Shown here piece by piece: positions 34,636 through 43,364 of a DNA stretch of 64,000 nt. The stretch is from positions 62,001 to 126,000 of the forward strand of contig NZ_JACJVO010000007.1 of assembly GCF_014212055.1 (NCBI RefSeq), written 5' to 3'. The translations under genes and the position numbers were made by a program. The notes under the pieces were generated by a model, which was given only the letters and a program-made list of their open reading frames with translations, was not told where the DNA came from and ran no database searches. Numbering within the stretch: the stretch's first letter is position 1; each line of letters opens with the position of its first letter. This DNA comes from Cohnella zeiphila (GTDB lineage Bacteria > Bacillota > Bacilli > Paenibacillales > Paenibacillaceae).

Positions 34636-35058
34636 TTACGGAAGAACGTTCGCCGGAATGACGAGCCGCTCGCCGCTATCGATCTCCGAAGAGGACATGT
34701 TGTTGCGGTCCATGATGCGGTAAACCGCTTCTCGCGTGTCCAGGCCGTCCCGCTTGACCTTGCTCGCGATCCCCCACAACGTATCGCCGGAGACGGCCGT
34801 TACCGTCTTCTCGCCTTCCCCTACGGCGGCAGGAGCCGCTCCATCGGCGTACGTTCTCATGAGCGAGAAACCGACGAACAGCAGCAGCAGCGCGCCGGCG
34901 AAAAAAAGCAACCTCGCCGACTTCCAGCCTTGCCTGCTCTTCAGGGACGGCGATCCGCCGGCGACGGCATTGCCATTCTTATTCTTCTTATTCTCAACGT
35001 GTCCGTTCCGACGTTCCGGCAGTTCCGAACCCGATCCGAGCACCCATGCATGTACCAT
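34636..35058 (-). CDS. yneA: YneA-like SOS cell-division inhibitor
   Basis: A 140-residue protein with a cytoplasmic basic N-terminus, one transmembrane helix (about 49-68) and an extracellular LysM domain (about 85-135, VSGDTLWGIASKV...LVIPANV). This is the layout of YneA, which halts division during the SOS response in Bacillus. It is about 35 residues longer than B. subtilis YneA because of the N-terminal extension. ATG 35058 has GGAG ten bases upstream. Divergence from lexA and the shared array of LexA sites support the assignment; yneB is missing next to it. Confidence 0.85.
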   Translation of the reverse strand: MVHAWVLGSGSELPERRNGHVENKKNKNGNAVAGGSPSLKSRQGWKSARLLFFAGALLLLFVGFSLMRTYADGAAPAAVGEGEKTVTAVSGDTLWGIASKVKRDGLDTREAVYRIMDRNNMSSSEIDSGERLVIPANVLP

Positions 35059-35071
35059 TTGTCTCACGCTC

Positions 35072-35176
35072 CAAACATTTGTTCTGGTATGATCATAGCA
35101 CGAACATATGTTTGAATCAATCCTTTTTTCGAACATTCGTTCCCCGAGAACGAATGTTTGTGCGAACTCCGGTTCT
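35072..35176. promoter_or_regulatory. array of five LexA-like operators between yneA and lexA
   Basis: GAAC-N4-GTTY type palindromes start at 35072 (CAAACATTTGTTCT), 35101 (CGAACATATGTTTG), 35130 (CGAACATTCGTTCC), 35147 (AGAACGAATGTTTG) and 35163 (CGAACTCCGGTTCT). The first three are exactly 29 bases apart. They overlay both divergent promoters. Confidence 0.85.
35092..35120 (-). promoter_or_regulatory. promoter of the yneA-like gene
   Basis: On the minus strand TTGATT (35115-35120) and TATGAT (35092-35097) are 17 bases apart, with a LexA box occupying the spacer. Confidence 0.75.
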
Positions 35177-35186
35177 GTGTTATAAT
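35158..35186 (+). promoter_or_regulatory. promoter of lexA
   Basis: TTGTGC (35158-35163) and a perfect TATAAT (35181-35186) are 17 bases apart; a LexA-like palindrome fills the spacer, allowing self-repression. Confidence 0.75.
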
Positions 35187-35227
35187 TTGTCATCATGAAT
35201 TCTTTTCCTAATAGGAGGTTGCGCGGC

Positions 35228-35851
35228 GTGTCCAAGATGTCGAATCGCCAAACCGCGATATTGGAATTTATCAAAGCCGAAGTCAGGGAGAAAGGGTACC
35301 CGCCTTCCGTGCGCGAGATCGGGGAAGCCGTCGGGCTCGCGTCGAGCTCTACCGTTCACGGGCATCTCGACCGGCTGGAGAAGAAGGGTCTCATCCGCCG
35401 CGACCCCACGAAACCCCGGGCCATCGAGATTTTGGGAGACGAGAACGAATCCGTCTCGCATTATAGCTTCTCCGTTCGCAAGGTGCCTCTGGTCGGCAAA
35501 GTAACGGCCGGCATGCCGATCACGGCGACGGAGAACATCGAAGAGTATTATCCGCTTCCGGAACATATGGTTGGCGACCATCAGGTATTCATGCTCTCCG
35601 TCGTCGGCGAAAGCATGATCGAGGCCGGCATTCGAAGCGGCGATTTCGTCATCGTCAGACAGCAGCAGACCGCGAACAACGGCGATATCGTCGTCGCCAT
35701 GACCGAAGACGACGAGGCGACCGTCAAGACGTTCTATAAGGAGAAGGACCACATCCGGCTTCAGCCGGAGAACAGCGCCATGGAGCCGATCCGCCTCAAG
35801 AAGGTGAGCATCCTGGGCAAAGTGATCGGCCTGATCCGCAGCATCCGTTAG
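35228..35851 (+). CDS. lexA: SOS repressor LexA
   Basis: A 207-residue repressor that binds CGAAC-type boxes and cleaves itself when RecA filaments form. The winged helix covers about 1-70 ([20 protein letters not shown] is the recognition region), the cleavage site is Ala94-Gly95 (KVTAGMP), and the catalytic dyad is Ser129 (VGESM) and Lys167 (ATVKTFY). I chose GTG 35228, which has AGGAGG nine bases upstream and fits the usual protein start; the longer ATG frame at 35195 would place the ribosome site inside the gene. It is autoregulated by the upstream operator array. Confidence 0.96.
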   Translation: MSKMSNRQTAILEFIKAEVREKGYPPSVREIGEAVGLASSSTVHGHLDRLEKKGLIRRDPTKPRAIEILGDENESVSHYSFSVRKVPLVGKVTAGMPITATENIEEYYPLPEHMVGDHQVFMLSVVGESMIEAGIRSGDFVIVRQQQTANNGDIVVAMTEDDEATVKTFYKEKDHIRLQPENSAMEPIRLKKVSILGKVIGLIRSIR

Positions 35852-36209
35852 CATTCTCCATTAAGACGCAGAACAAAGGATCGCCCGGCCGGGGACAAGC
35901 TCCCCTTTCGGACGATCCTTTTCGTATGCGGCCCTTTATGCTTCGAAAGCTCCGGCGCGATCCCGCGGGCGACGAGATCCCGCGGCTTCAGGCAGGCTGA
36001 ACGCCAGCGCGGTCAGGAAAACAATCCGGCCGCCCATACGACAACTCGATTCGAACCCTCCAACTCCCAAGTCTCTCTATTATAATTTGTTTCCTTTTAC
36101 ATAGAATCGAAAATTTCGACTTAGTCGCTTTGTCGCGGTCGCGGAATAATGGAGGCAAAGGTGCCACATAATAACGCTTAACGATCGAGGAAGGAGTTGG
36201 AAAACGGCT
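35852..36209. other. intergenic region after lexA
   Basis: Holds the lexA terminator (35875-35923) and then about 280 bases with no gene I can support. An AT-rich TATAAT-like stretch near 36078 and a short palindrome TCGAAAATTTCGA near 36107 are the only notable marks. Confidence 0.5.
35875..35923 (+). terminator. terminator of lexA
   Basis: AAAGGATCG (35875-35883) pairs with CGATCCTTT (35913-35921), with an inner GGGGA/TCCCC stem, and ends in TTTTCG. Confidence 0.85.
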
Positions 36210-36386
36210 ATGCTCAAGAAGAACGGAGATGTCGAATCGTTTACGGAGGCGTCCTCCCCTACGCCGACCGGTCAAGAAGACGTCACTCCGACCGACATGC
36301 TCAGCGAAGCGGTAAAAGAAACTGTGGACCGGATCGAGGAATTGTTCGGCGGCCACCCCGAGGAAAAGTTCGAAGACGGTCAATAA
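36210..36386 (+). CDS. small acidic protein of unknown function
   Basis: A 58-residue frame beginning MLKKNGDVESF, with a disordered Ser/Thr/Pro-rich first half and a helical second half (DMLSEAVKETVDRIEELF). I recognise no family. AAGGAG lies 13 bases before the ATG, a longer gap than usual, and the frame ends just before a bidirectional terminator shared with glnA. The acidic, amphipathic helix and the terminator favour a real gene; the spacing leaves doubt. Confidence 0.5.
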   Translation: MLKKNGDVESFTEASSPTPTGQEDVTPTDMLSEAVKETVDRIEELFGGHPEEKFEDGQ

Positions 36387-36400
36387 ACGACAGGACGACA

Positions 36401-36431
36401 AAATCCCCGGCGCGAATGACGCCGGGGATTT
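36401..36431. terminator. bidirectional terminator between the small gene and glnA
   Basis: A perfect 12-base stem AAATCCCCGGCG/CGCCGGGGATTT (36401-36412 with 36420-36431) and a 7-base loop lie between convergent gene ends. Confidence 0.85.
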
Positions 36432-36443
36432 CCGTCTGCCCTC

Positions 36444-37778
36444 TTAGTACATCGACAAATATTGATCCCGTTCCCACTGGTGAACTTGGGTTCGGTACAT
36501 ATCCCACTCGATTTCCTTCATCTCGTAGAAGTGGGTCAGCGCGTGATCGCCCAGCGCGTCGCAGATCGTCTCGTCGCGAAGCATCTCCGACAACGCTTCG
36601 ATCAGGTTGACCGGCAGGCTCGGAATGCCGGCGTCGATCCGCTCCTCTTCGGTCATCACGTAGATGTTGCGGTCGACCGGAGCCGGCAGAGGCGTCTTCG
36701 AGCGAATGCCGTCCAAGCCGGCTTTGAGCATGACGGCCAGCGTCAGGTACGGATTGGCGGCCGGGTCCGGATTGCGTACTTCCACCCGGGTGCTGAGTCC
36801 GCGGGAAGCCGGAATGCGGATCATCGGGCTGCGATTGCTGGCCGACCATGCGACGTAGCACGGAGCTTCGTAGCCGGGGACAAGCCGCTTGTACGAGTTG
36901 ACGGTCGGGTTCGTAATGGCGGCCATGCCGCGCGCGTGCTTCAGGATACCTGCCATATATTGACGGGCGACGGCGCTTAAGCCCAGCTTGTCGTTCTCAT
37001 CGTAGAACGCGTTCTCGCTTCCGCGGAACAGCGACTGATGGCAGTGCATGCCCGAGCCGTTCACGCCGAACAGCGGCTTCGGCATGAACGTCGCATGCAG
37101 GCCATGCTGGCGGGCGATCGTCTTGACAACCAGCTTGAACGTTTGGATCTGGTCGGCCGCGCGCACCGCGTCCGCATATTTGAAGTCGATCTCATGCTGA
37201 CCCGGCGCCACTTCGTGGTGGGACGCTTCGATCTCGAAGCCCATCTCTTCCAGCGTGAGCACGATATCGCGGCGGCAATTCTCGCCCAGATCGGTCGGAG
37301 CCAGGTCGAAGTATCCGCCCTGGTCGTTCAATTCCGTCGTCGGATTGCCCTTGTCGTCGGTCTTGAACAGGAAAAACTCCGGCTCCGGACCGACGTTCAT
37401 CGCGGTGTAACCCATCTCTGCGGCTTCTTCCAGCGCCCTCTTCAGAATGCCGCGGGGATCGCCGGCGAACGGCGTGCCGTCCGGCATGTATATATCGCAG
37501 ATCAGGCGGGCGACCTTGTCCTCCGTCACCCAAGGGAACACGACCCACGTGCTGAGATCCGGGTACAAGTACATATCGGATTCTTCAATCCGCACGTAGC
37601 CTTCGATGGAAGAACCGTCGAACATCATCTTGTTGTCCAACGCCTTCTCCAGCTGGCTCACCGGGATTTCGACGTTTTTGATAATGCCCATCAAATCCGT
37701 GAATTGCAGACGAATAAACCGAACGTTCTCTTCCTTGGCGATTCGCAGAATGTCTTCGCGCGTGTAATTCGAGTTCAT
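36444..37778 (-). CDS. glnA: glutamine synthetase type I (alpha)
   Basis: A 444-residue enzyme making glutamine from glutamate, ammonia and ATP. The length and the lack of the adenylylation insert mark the GSI-alpha form of Firmicutes. Visible motifs are [10 protein letters not shown], the metal-binding [18 protein letters not shown], the ATP segment [16 protein letters not shown] and [10 protein letters not shown]. In Bacillus feedback-inhibited GlnA also controls GlnR and TnrA. It follows glnR by 34 bases and ends at the terminator 36401-36431. Confidence 0.96.
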   Translation of the reverse strand: MNSNYTREDILRIAKEENVRFIRLQFTDLMGIIKNVEIPVSQLEKALDNKMMFDGSSIEGYVRIEESDMYLYPDLSTWVVFPWVTEDKVARLICDIYMPDGTPFAGDPRGILKRALEEAAEMGYTAMNVGPEPEFFLFKTDDKGNPTTELNDQGGYFDLAPTDLGENCRRDIVLTLEEMGFEIEASHHEVAPGQHEIDFKYADAVRAADQIQTFKLVVKTIARQHGLHATFMPKPLFGVNGSGMHCHQSLFRGSENAFYDENDKLGLSAVARQYMAGILKHARGMAAITNPTVNSYKRLVPGYEAPCYVAWSASNRSPMIRIPASRGLSTRVEVRNPDPAANPYLTLAVMLKAGLDGIRSKTPLPAPVDRNIYVMTEEERIDAGIPSLPVNLIEALSEMLRDETICDALGDHALTHFYEMKEIEWDMYRTQVHQWERDQYLSMY

Positions 37779-37812
37779 GGGCTACCTCCTTGGTATTAGG
37801 GGCGACAAGACC

Positions 37813-38232
37813 TTATTTGTTGTTGAAAAAACGCGACAGCTCCCCTTGAATCAGAGAGACTCTTCCCATCCGCTTGTCAACCATCAGTTCCTGCTTCAGC
37901 AAGCGGTGCAGCTGTTTCTCCGACAGCTCACGCCGCCGCACTTCCGATTGCTCGTTCATGATCGTGCCTTCGCTGGCGCCTTCGCCGACCGGATTCATCA
38001 CCTGCTTGATTCCGGCGATGTTGACGCCCTTCTCGATCAGCGCCTTGATCTCCAGCAGCCGCTCCACATCGTTGAAAGAGAAGAGCCGCTGGTTCCCCGC
38101 GGTCCGGGCCGGCTGGATCAGCTCATGCTGTTCGTAATAACGGATTTGCCGGGCCGTCAGGTCGGTCAGTTTCATGACGATGCCGATCGGGAACAGCGCC
38201 ATATTCCTGCGAATTTCATCTCCTGCAGCCAT
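37813..38232 (-). CDS. glnR: MerR-family nitrogen regulator GlnR
   Basis: A 139-residue repressor of glnRA. The N-terminal MerR-type helix-turn-helix includes DLTARQIRYYEQHELIQPARTAGNQR, and the short C-terminal tail is the part that senses feedback-inhibited glutamine synthetase in B. subtilis. Direct linkage to glnA fixes the identity. The promoter at 38279-38307 is clear, but only one half of a GlnR box (TGTNA-N7-TNACA) can be seen over its -35 region. Confidence 0.95.
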   Translation of the reverse strand: MAAGDEIRRNMALFPIGIVMKLTDLTARQIRYYEQHELIQPARTAGNQRLFSFNDVERLLEIKALIEKGVNIAGIKQVMNPVGEGASEGTIMNEQSEVRRRELSEKQLHRLLKQELMVDKRMGRVSLIQGELSRFFNNK

Positions 38233-38278
38233 ACTTGATCAACCTTTCATCGGACCATCCTTATTTGAAACCACTTCC

Positions 38279-38307
38279 ATTGTAGCTTCGTTCCATAAAA
38301 GTGTCAA
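38279..38307 (-). promoter_or_regulatory. sigma-A type promoter of glnRA
   Basis: A perfect TTGACA (38302-38307) and TACAAT (38279-38284) are 17 bases apart on the minus strand. The TGTCA of the -35 on the opposite strand may be a GlnR half-site. Confidence 0.8.
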
Positions 38308-38342
38308 GGAATGTGAGGTTTGATGACGGTTTATTTGAGCGG

Positions 38343-39596
38343 TCACAGGAGATCCTGCTGCTTCAGATCGAGCAAAGCCTGCCGCACCGCGAATTTCACG
38401 TGGGCAAAGGTTAGTCCGCCCTGCATGAACGCGATGTAAGGTTCGCGGATCGGCGCGTCGGCGGACAGCTCCAGGCTGCCGCCCTGGACGAACGTTCCTG
38501 CCGCCATAATGACCGGCGATTCGTAGCCGGGCATGTCCCACGGCTCGGGAACGACATGGGCGTCGACGGCCGCCGCCTTCTGGATCGCTTGTACGAACGC
38601 GATCAAATGAGCCGCCGAGTCGAAACGTACGGCCTGGATCAGATCCGTCCGGGGATCCCGCCAGCCCGGATGCGTCTCGAAGCCGAGTTCCTCAAAGACG
38701 CTTGCCGCGAAAATGCTCCCTTTGACCGCTTGTCCGACCAGATGAGGCGCAAGGAAAAGCCCTTGGAAAATCAGCCGGGTCGTGCCCAGCATCGCCCCGA
38801 CCTCGCCTCCGATTCCCGGCGCGGTCAGCCGGTAGGCGGCCAGCTCGACCAGCTCTTTGCGGCCGGCGATATATCCGCCGCTCGTCGCAAGCCCTCCGCC
38901 CGGGTTCTTGATCAGGGAGCCGGCGATCAGATCGACCCCGACCTCCGTCGGTTCCCGCTCTTCCGTAAATTCCCCGTAGCAATTGTCCGCGAATACGATC
39001 GCGTCCGGCTTCAAGCGCTTCAACCGCTCCGCCATCTCCGCGATCTCGCCGACCGTGAACGACGGCCGCCAGTCGTACCCTCGCGACCGCTGGATGGCGA
39101 ACACTCGCGTGCGGCCGGTGACCGCCGCCGCGACCGCGTCCCAATCGACCGCGCCTGCGGCGGTGAGCGGCACTTCCTTCGAGCGGATTCCCCAGTCGGC
39201 CAGCGAGCCGGTTCCGTCCCCGGGCTTGCCGATGACCTTGTGCAGCGTGTCATAAGGCCGTCCGGTCACGAACAAGATCTCGTCCCCGGGACGCAGCACG
39301 CCGAATAGCGCCGTGCCGATCGTATGCGTCCCCGAGACGAGATGCGGCCGGACGAGCGCCGCTTCCGCGCCGAACACGTCGGCGTAAACCTCGTCGAGCA
39401 CCTCCCGCCCCCGGTCGTTGTAACCGTAGCCGGTGGAAGCCGCAAAATGAAAATCGCTGACCTTGCGTTTCCGGAACGCCTCCAGCACTTTCCACTGGTT
39501 GCGCTCCGCGATTGTGTCCGTCTCGGCCAGGCGTGCCGAGGCTTTGCGCTCCGCCGCCTCGGCCAGACTCTCCCAGTTGCCGTCCCATCTCTTCAT
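38343..39596 (-). CDS. ynbB: PLP-dependent YnbB-family protein (aluminium-resistance/methionine gamma-lyase-like)
   Basis: A 417-residue fold-type I pyridoxal-phosphate protein. RPHLVSGTHTIGTALFG forms the cofactor-phosphate region, IVFADNCYGEF holds the Asp that pairs with the ring, and the likely Schiff-base lysine is in AGSLIKNPGGGLA. The family is widely conserved next to hflX and glnR in Bacilli but its reaction is not established. Its ATG overlaps the hflX stop (ATGA). Confidence 0.88.
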   Translation of the reverse strand: MKRWDGNWESLAEAAERKASARLAETDTIAERNQWKVLEAFRKRKVSDFHFAASTGYGYNDRGREVLDEVYADVFGAEAALVRPHLVSGTHTIGTALFGVLRPGDEILFVTGRPYDTLHKVIGKPGDGTGSLADWGIRSKEVPLTAAGAVDWDAVAAAVTGRTRVFAIQRSRGYDWRPSFTVGEIAEMAERLKRLKPDAIVFADNCYGEFTEEREPTEVGVDLIAGSLIKNPGGGLATSGGYIAGRKELVELAAYRLTAPGIGGEVGAMLGTTRLIFQGLFLAPHLVGQAVKGSIFAASVFEELGFETHPGWRDPRTDLIQAVRFDSAAHLIAFVQAIQKAAAVDAHVVPEPWDMPGYESPVIMAAGTFVQGGSLELSADAPIREPYIAFMQGGLTFAHVKFAVRQALLDLKQQDLL

Positions 39597-40918
39597 AACC
39601 GTTCCGTCTCCATTCCTTCCGGCACGGGGCCCGCCTCCGTCTGGTAAGGCAAGAGCGGACCGCCGAATTGGGCCATATCGGCCGGGTTAAGCCTAAGCGT
39701 CAGGAGCAGCCAATCGTCTTCCGACTTTTGCTCCATTACGTCTCCCACGCGGTAAGCAAGCGCGGCCAGGTCTCCGCGCGCCGCCGGAATTCTCAAGCGG
39801 CTGACCTCTCCGAGCAGCTTGTCCTCGATCCGGCGCAACAGGTTGTCCATGTCCCGGCTGCTGAAGGCGCTGACGCGAATGGCGTCCGGTCCGCCGGCCA
39901 GCAGCGGCAGGGACGTCGCCGAGGCGGCGTCGATCTTGTTGTAGACGAGCAGCGTCGGCTTCCCGGCCGCCCCCAGCTCGCCGAGCACCTGCTGTACGAC
40001 TTCCTGCTGCCGATCCCGCATCGGCGAAGAGGAATCGACGACGTGAAGCAGCAAATCCGCCTCATTCGCTTCCTCGAGCGTGGCGCGGAAGGCGGCAACC
40101 AGATCGTGGGGCAAGTTCTGGATAAAGCCGACCGTGTCGGTCAGCATCACTTCCTTGCCGCTCGGCAGCCTCAGCGTCCGGGACGTCGGATCCAGCGTGG
40201 CGAACAGCTTGTCTTCGGCAAGCACGTCCGCGGCCGTCAGCTGGCGCAGCAGCGTCGACTTGCCGGCATTCGTGTAGCCGACCAGAGCGACCTGCACCGC
40301 GCCGGTCTTTTTCCTCCGCTCGCGATGCAGGCTGCGATGAGCCGTGACACTTTCCAATTGCCGCTTCAGCTCGGAGATACGGCGGCGGATATGGCGGCGG
40401 TCGGTCTCCAGCTTCGTCTCGCCGGGGCCTCTCGTCCCGATGCCGCCGCCGAGCCGCGACAAGTTCTTCCCTTGTCCCGACAGCCTCGGGAGCAAGTACG
40501 TAAGCTGCGCCAGCTCGACCTGCAGAATGCCCTCCCTCGTCTTGGCCCGGCCGGCGAAAATATCGAGAATGAGCTGGGTGCGGTCGATGATCTTCGCATC
40601 CAGCTCCTCCTCCAGGTTGCGCACTTGCGCGCCGGACAGCTCCTGGTCGAAGATCGCGGTTGCAATGCCCCGCTCGCGGATCATTTCCTTCAGTTCTTGC
40701 GCTTTGCCCTTCCCGACGAACCATTTCGAATCGGGAACGTCCCGGTTCTGCATGACCGTGCCGTCGACTTCGACGCCGGCCGTCTCGGCGAGCTGAACGA
40801 GCTCGGCGAGCGAAAGCTCCGGGTCCGCGCCCGCCCGGCGGGACTCGTCGGTCACCAGACTGACGAGAATCGCTTTCTCGGCGGGGCCGTCCCCGGTCTC
40901 ATACGCGCTTGGTCTCAT
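39593..40918 (-). CDS. hflX: GTPase HflX
   Basis: A 441-residue ribosome-associated GTPase that can split or rescue stalled ribosomes under stress. An N-terminal HflX domain (GKGKAQEL, IFDQELSGAQVRNLEEEL, GGIGTRGPGETKLETD) precedes the G domain with G1 GYTNAGKST, G3 DTVGF and G4 NKID. I chose ATG 40918, where the HflX homology begins; upstream codons in the same frame overlap spoVK out of its frame and are not coding. In B. subtilis the same neighbours, spoVK and ynbB, flank it. Confidence 0.93.
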   Translation of the reverse strand: MRPSAYETGDGPAEKAILVSLVTDESRRAGADPELSLAELVQLAETAGVEVDGTVMQNRDVPDSKWFVGKGKAQELKEMIRERGIATAIFDQELSGAQVRNLEEELDAKIIDRTQLILDIFAGRAKTREGILQVELAQLTYLLPRLSGQGKNLSRLGGGIGTRGPGETKLETDRRHIRRRISELKRQLESVTAHRSLHRERRKKTGAVQVALVGYTNAGKSTLLRQLTAADVLAEDKLFATLDPTSRTLRLPSGKEVMLTDTVGFIQNLPHDLVAAFRATLEEANEADLLLHVVDSSSPMRDRQQEVVQQVLGELGAAGKPTLLVYNKIDAASATSLPLLAGGPDAIRVSAFSSRDMDNLLRRIEDKLLGEVSRLRIPAARGDLAALAYRVGDVMEQKSEDDWLLLTLRLNPADMAQFGGPLLPYQTEAGPVPEGMETERL

Positions 40919-40980
40919 AGGTGTCTTTCCGTTCCTCCGTCCTGATGAAAAAATCGTGGATCCGTTTAGGCGCCGGAGGT

Positions 40981-42003
40981 TCATCCCTGCGCCATGCCGC
41001 CCATTCCCGCAAAGGAATTCGAGGATACGTTCGCCGCCGAACTTCCGCGCAAATCTTCCGGGCGAAGAGCCATCAGCTCCTGCCTTCCGGGAGACGCCTC
41101 CGGGTATTGCGTCATCAGCCGCACCGCCTGGCTGCGAATGGCTCTCTCCAGCAAGTTGCGGATAAAGCGGGCGTTGCTGAAGTGAAAGGGAGACTCCCCT
41201 TTCTCCTGCATGACCATCTGCCGAATTCGGCCGAGCGACGCCGGAAGCCAGACGTATTCCCGGTCCTTCGCCATGCCTTCGGCGATCTGAACGAGCTGGT
41301 CCAGCGTATAGTCCGGAAATTCCATCTGGATCGGGAAGCGCGACGGCAGCCCCGGATTGGTCATGAGGAAAAAATCGATCTCCATCGTATAGCCTGCCAA
41401 AATGAGCACGAATTGATTTTTGTAATCCTCCATCGCCTTGACGAGGGTGTCGATCGCTTCCTTGCCGAAATCTTTCTCCCCGCCGCGGGCCAAGCTGTAC
41501 GCCTCGTCGACGAACAGAACGCCGCCGAGCGCCTTCTTGACCAAGTCCCGCGTCTTCTGCGCCGTGTGGCCGATATACTCGCCGACCAGATCGGCCCGTT
41601 CGACTTCGACCAGATGGCCTTTGGTCAACAGCCCCATGCCCTGGAACAGCTTCGCCAGAAGACGGGCCACCGTGGTCTTCCCGGTTCCCGGGTTGCCTTT
41701 GAAAATCATATGGTACACATGGGCTTCGCTGCGCAATCCCGCATCGCCGCGAAGCTGAGCGATCTGCAGCAGCGCGTAAATTTCGTAGACCAGTTCCTTG
41801 ACGCTCTCCAGGCCGACCATCCGGTCCAGCTCGCGCTGCCATTCCAGCCACGGCCCGCTCGCCGGCAACGTCCGGTTCGGCTCCGCCGCGGCCGCCGGTG
41901 CCGGACTTGCCGTATCGGACGCCCGCAGAACGACATTGATCTGCCGCGAAGGCCTCGCGGCCGCCGCGCTCCGGCCAGGCGCTATTCCCGCTCTCTCGTT
42001 CAA
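40981..42003 (-). CDS. spoVK: SpoVK-like AAA ATPase
   Basis: A 340-residue CbbX/SpoVK-type AAA protein required for spore maturation in B. subtilis. Walker A is GNPGTGKTT, Walker B is LFVDEAYSL, and the conserved stretch GEYIGHTAQKTR and the sensor region FPDYTLDQL follow. I chose TTG 42003 with GGAGGG upstream because the product (LNERAG...RQINVVL) then matches the B. subtilis start; an ATG at 42048 has no ribosome site. A glycine/Met-rich tail ends the protein. Confidence 0.88.
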   Translation of the reverse strand: MNERAGIAPGRSAAAARPSRQINVVLRASDTASPAPAAAAEPNRTLPASGPWLEWQRELDRMVGLESVKELVYEIYALLQIAQLRGDAGLRSEAHVYHMIFKGNPGTGKTTVARLLAKLFQGMGLLTKGHLVEVERADLVGEYIGHTAQKTRDLVKKALGGVLFVDEAYSLARGGEKDFGKEAIDTLVKAMEDYKNQFVLILAGYTMEIDFFLMTNPGLPSRFPIQMEFPDYTLDQLVQIAEGMAKDREYVWLPASLGRIRQMVMQEKGESPFHFSNARFIRNLLERAIRSQAVRLMTQYPEASPGRQELMALRPEDLRGSSAANVSSNSFAGMGGMAQG

Positions 42004-42067
42004 AGCGCATCCCTCCGCTGCCGCATCAGTCGGCGAATTCGCCGCCATAACAATCTATTCGGACGAA

Positions 42068-42688
42068 TCAGCCGGCATGCAACAACCACTTGTCGGCGAG
42101 CCACTTCGTATAGGCGAGCACTTCCCGCGAGCGATGATAAAAAAGATTTAACACCTGGGTATCCGCAGCGCTGACCTGAACGGGGGCGTACCCAAGCGTC
42201 TTGGCGATGTCCGCGGATCGGGAGCCGTGGAACCGATGCGTAACGATGATGGCGGTGCTCCAGCCGTTCTGCTCCATGATCTCCCGGCTGAACTTCAAAT
42301 TCTCGTAGGTGCTTCTCGCTTGGGTCTCCGGCACGATCGAATCTTCCGGAACGCCTCGGGCAAGCAAGTAGTCGCGCATGCCTTCCGCTTCGCTCAGCTT
42401 TGCCCCGCCCGCGTCTACGCCGCCCGTAACGAGAATCCGGTCGAACTTTCCGTCCCGGTACAATGCCAGTGCCCGGTCCAGCCTTTCCTGCAGCGCGGGA
42501 CTCGGCTTATCGTTCCACAGCGAGGCGCCCAGCACGATGCCGACGTCCGCGTGGCTCAGCTCGTTTTCCGGCTTCCCGTGATATTGACAAACGATTATGT
42601 ATAAAACCAGGCACCAGGCGGCAAGGGCCGCGGCTCCCCCGACCGCGCACCGGCCGATCGTACGGACAATGCGTCTCCTCTTCCGCAT
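42068..42688 (-). CDS. YdcF/SanA-like DUF218 membrane protein
   Basis: A 206-residue protein with one N-terminal transmembrane helix (about 13-34) and an extracytoplasmic DUF218 domain. Family signatures are GIVLGASLWNDKPSPALQERLD, VTGG and the T/H-rich IIVTHRFHGSRS. Such proteins are linked to cell-envelope homeostasis and vancomycin sensitivity; the reaction is unknown. It lies between the DUF402 gene and spoVK in one minus-strand series. Confidence 0.85.
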   Translation of the reverse strand: MRKRRRIVRTIGRCAVGGAAALAAWCLVLYIIVCQYHGKPENELSHADVGIVLGASLWNDKPSPALQERLDRALALYRDGKFDRILVTGGVDAGGAKLSEAEGMRDYLLARGVPEDSIVPETQARSTYENLKFSREIMEQNGWSTAIIVTHRFHGSRSADIAKTLGYAPVQVSAADTQVLNLFYHRSREVLAYTKWLADKWLLHAG

Positions 42689-42694
42689 GTCCGC

Positions 42695-43255
42695 TTAATT
42701 CGTGCCTGCCGCCCAGCCCAGCTGCTGCAGGAGCGCTTTCCGATGCCGGAGGCTCAGATCGAAGTAAGGGAATTTTTTTTGGCGGATCAGCGCGAGCAGC
42801 CTTTCGGCTGTTTTCTGCGCCATCGCGCTATCCCGCGGCGTAATGTGGCCTTCGTCCAGCGCTTCTTCGAGCTCGTCTTCGTCGAGCAGCAGCGTCTCGC
42901 CTGTCGGCAGAACGACGATGTCCAGATACAGATCGTCGAACCAGGGGACCTGCTGATCGGTCAGCCCCTGCGTTTTGCAAATGTCGATGTACCATTGCAC
43001 CACTTCACCGCGGTCATCGAACATCGTCGTGACGACGAAGTGCTCGCCCCGGGGGAAATGCTGCATCCACAAGTAGCCTTTGTCCGCCAGGCACATCCTT
43101 CGCCCGTTGTATTCCTTCCAGAGCGGATCCCTCAGCTCGTGAATCCGATACAGGGTCACAAATCCGCGAAACTGCGGCTCGTCGAACGGAATGCAAGCGT
43201 AGCTTTTCTTTAATATGCGGCGCCAGTTGGCCCGATCGGAAAATTTACGTTTCAT
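42695..43255 (-). CDS. DUF402 protein, probable nucleoside di/triphosphatase
   Basis: A 186-residue protein of the DUF402 family, whose staphylococcal and Bacillus members (YgaC/Ntdp type) hydrolyse nucleoside tri- and diphosphates. The acidic metal-binding clusters are DDRGEVVQWYID, FDDLYLDIVVLP and LLDEDELEEALDEG. I chose ATG 43255 with GGAG upstream; a longer frame starts six codons earlier without one. It is the first gene of the series that runs to spoVK. Confidence 0.85.
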   Translation of the reverse strand: MKRKFSDRANWRRILKKSYACIPFDEPQFRGFVTLYRIHELRDPLWKEYNGRRMCLADKGYLWMQHFPRGEHFVVTTMFDDRGEVVQWYIDICKTQGLTDQQVPWFDDLYLDIVVLPTGETLLLDEDELEEALDEGHITPRDSAMAQKTAERLLALIRQKKFPYFDLSLRHRKALLQQLGWAAGTN

Positions 43256-43364
43256 GGCAGTTCGTCTCCGCAATTTGATTTACACAAAGCTTACCACAAC
43301 TTACCGCTTCTCCACCAGCGAAGATAAGACTTGCCGTCTAAGACCGCGGCCGCAGCCGACTCCT

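Noticed and set aside
36048-36058. GGGTTCGAATC-like stretch resembling a tRNA T-loop
   Set aside because: No flanking five-base T-stem, anticodon arm or acceptor stem can be formed.
35988-36401. 137-codon minus-strand frame opposite the small gene after lexA
   Set aside because: No ribosome site, it crosses an AT-rich noncoding stretch, and the plus-strand small gene with its terminator is a better explanation.
38302-38318. GlnR operator at the glnRA promoter
   Set aside because: Only one half-site (TGTCA) fits TGTNA-N7-TNACA; the second half (TGAGG) does not, so it is not listed as a feature.
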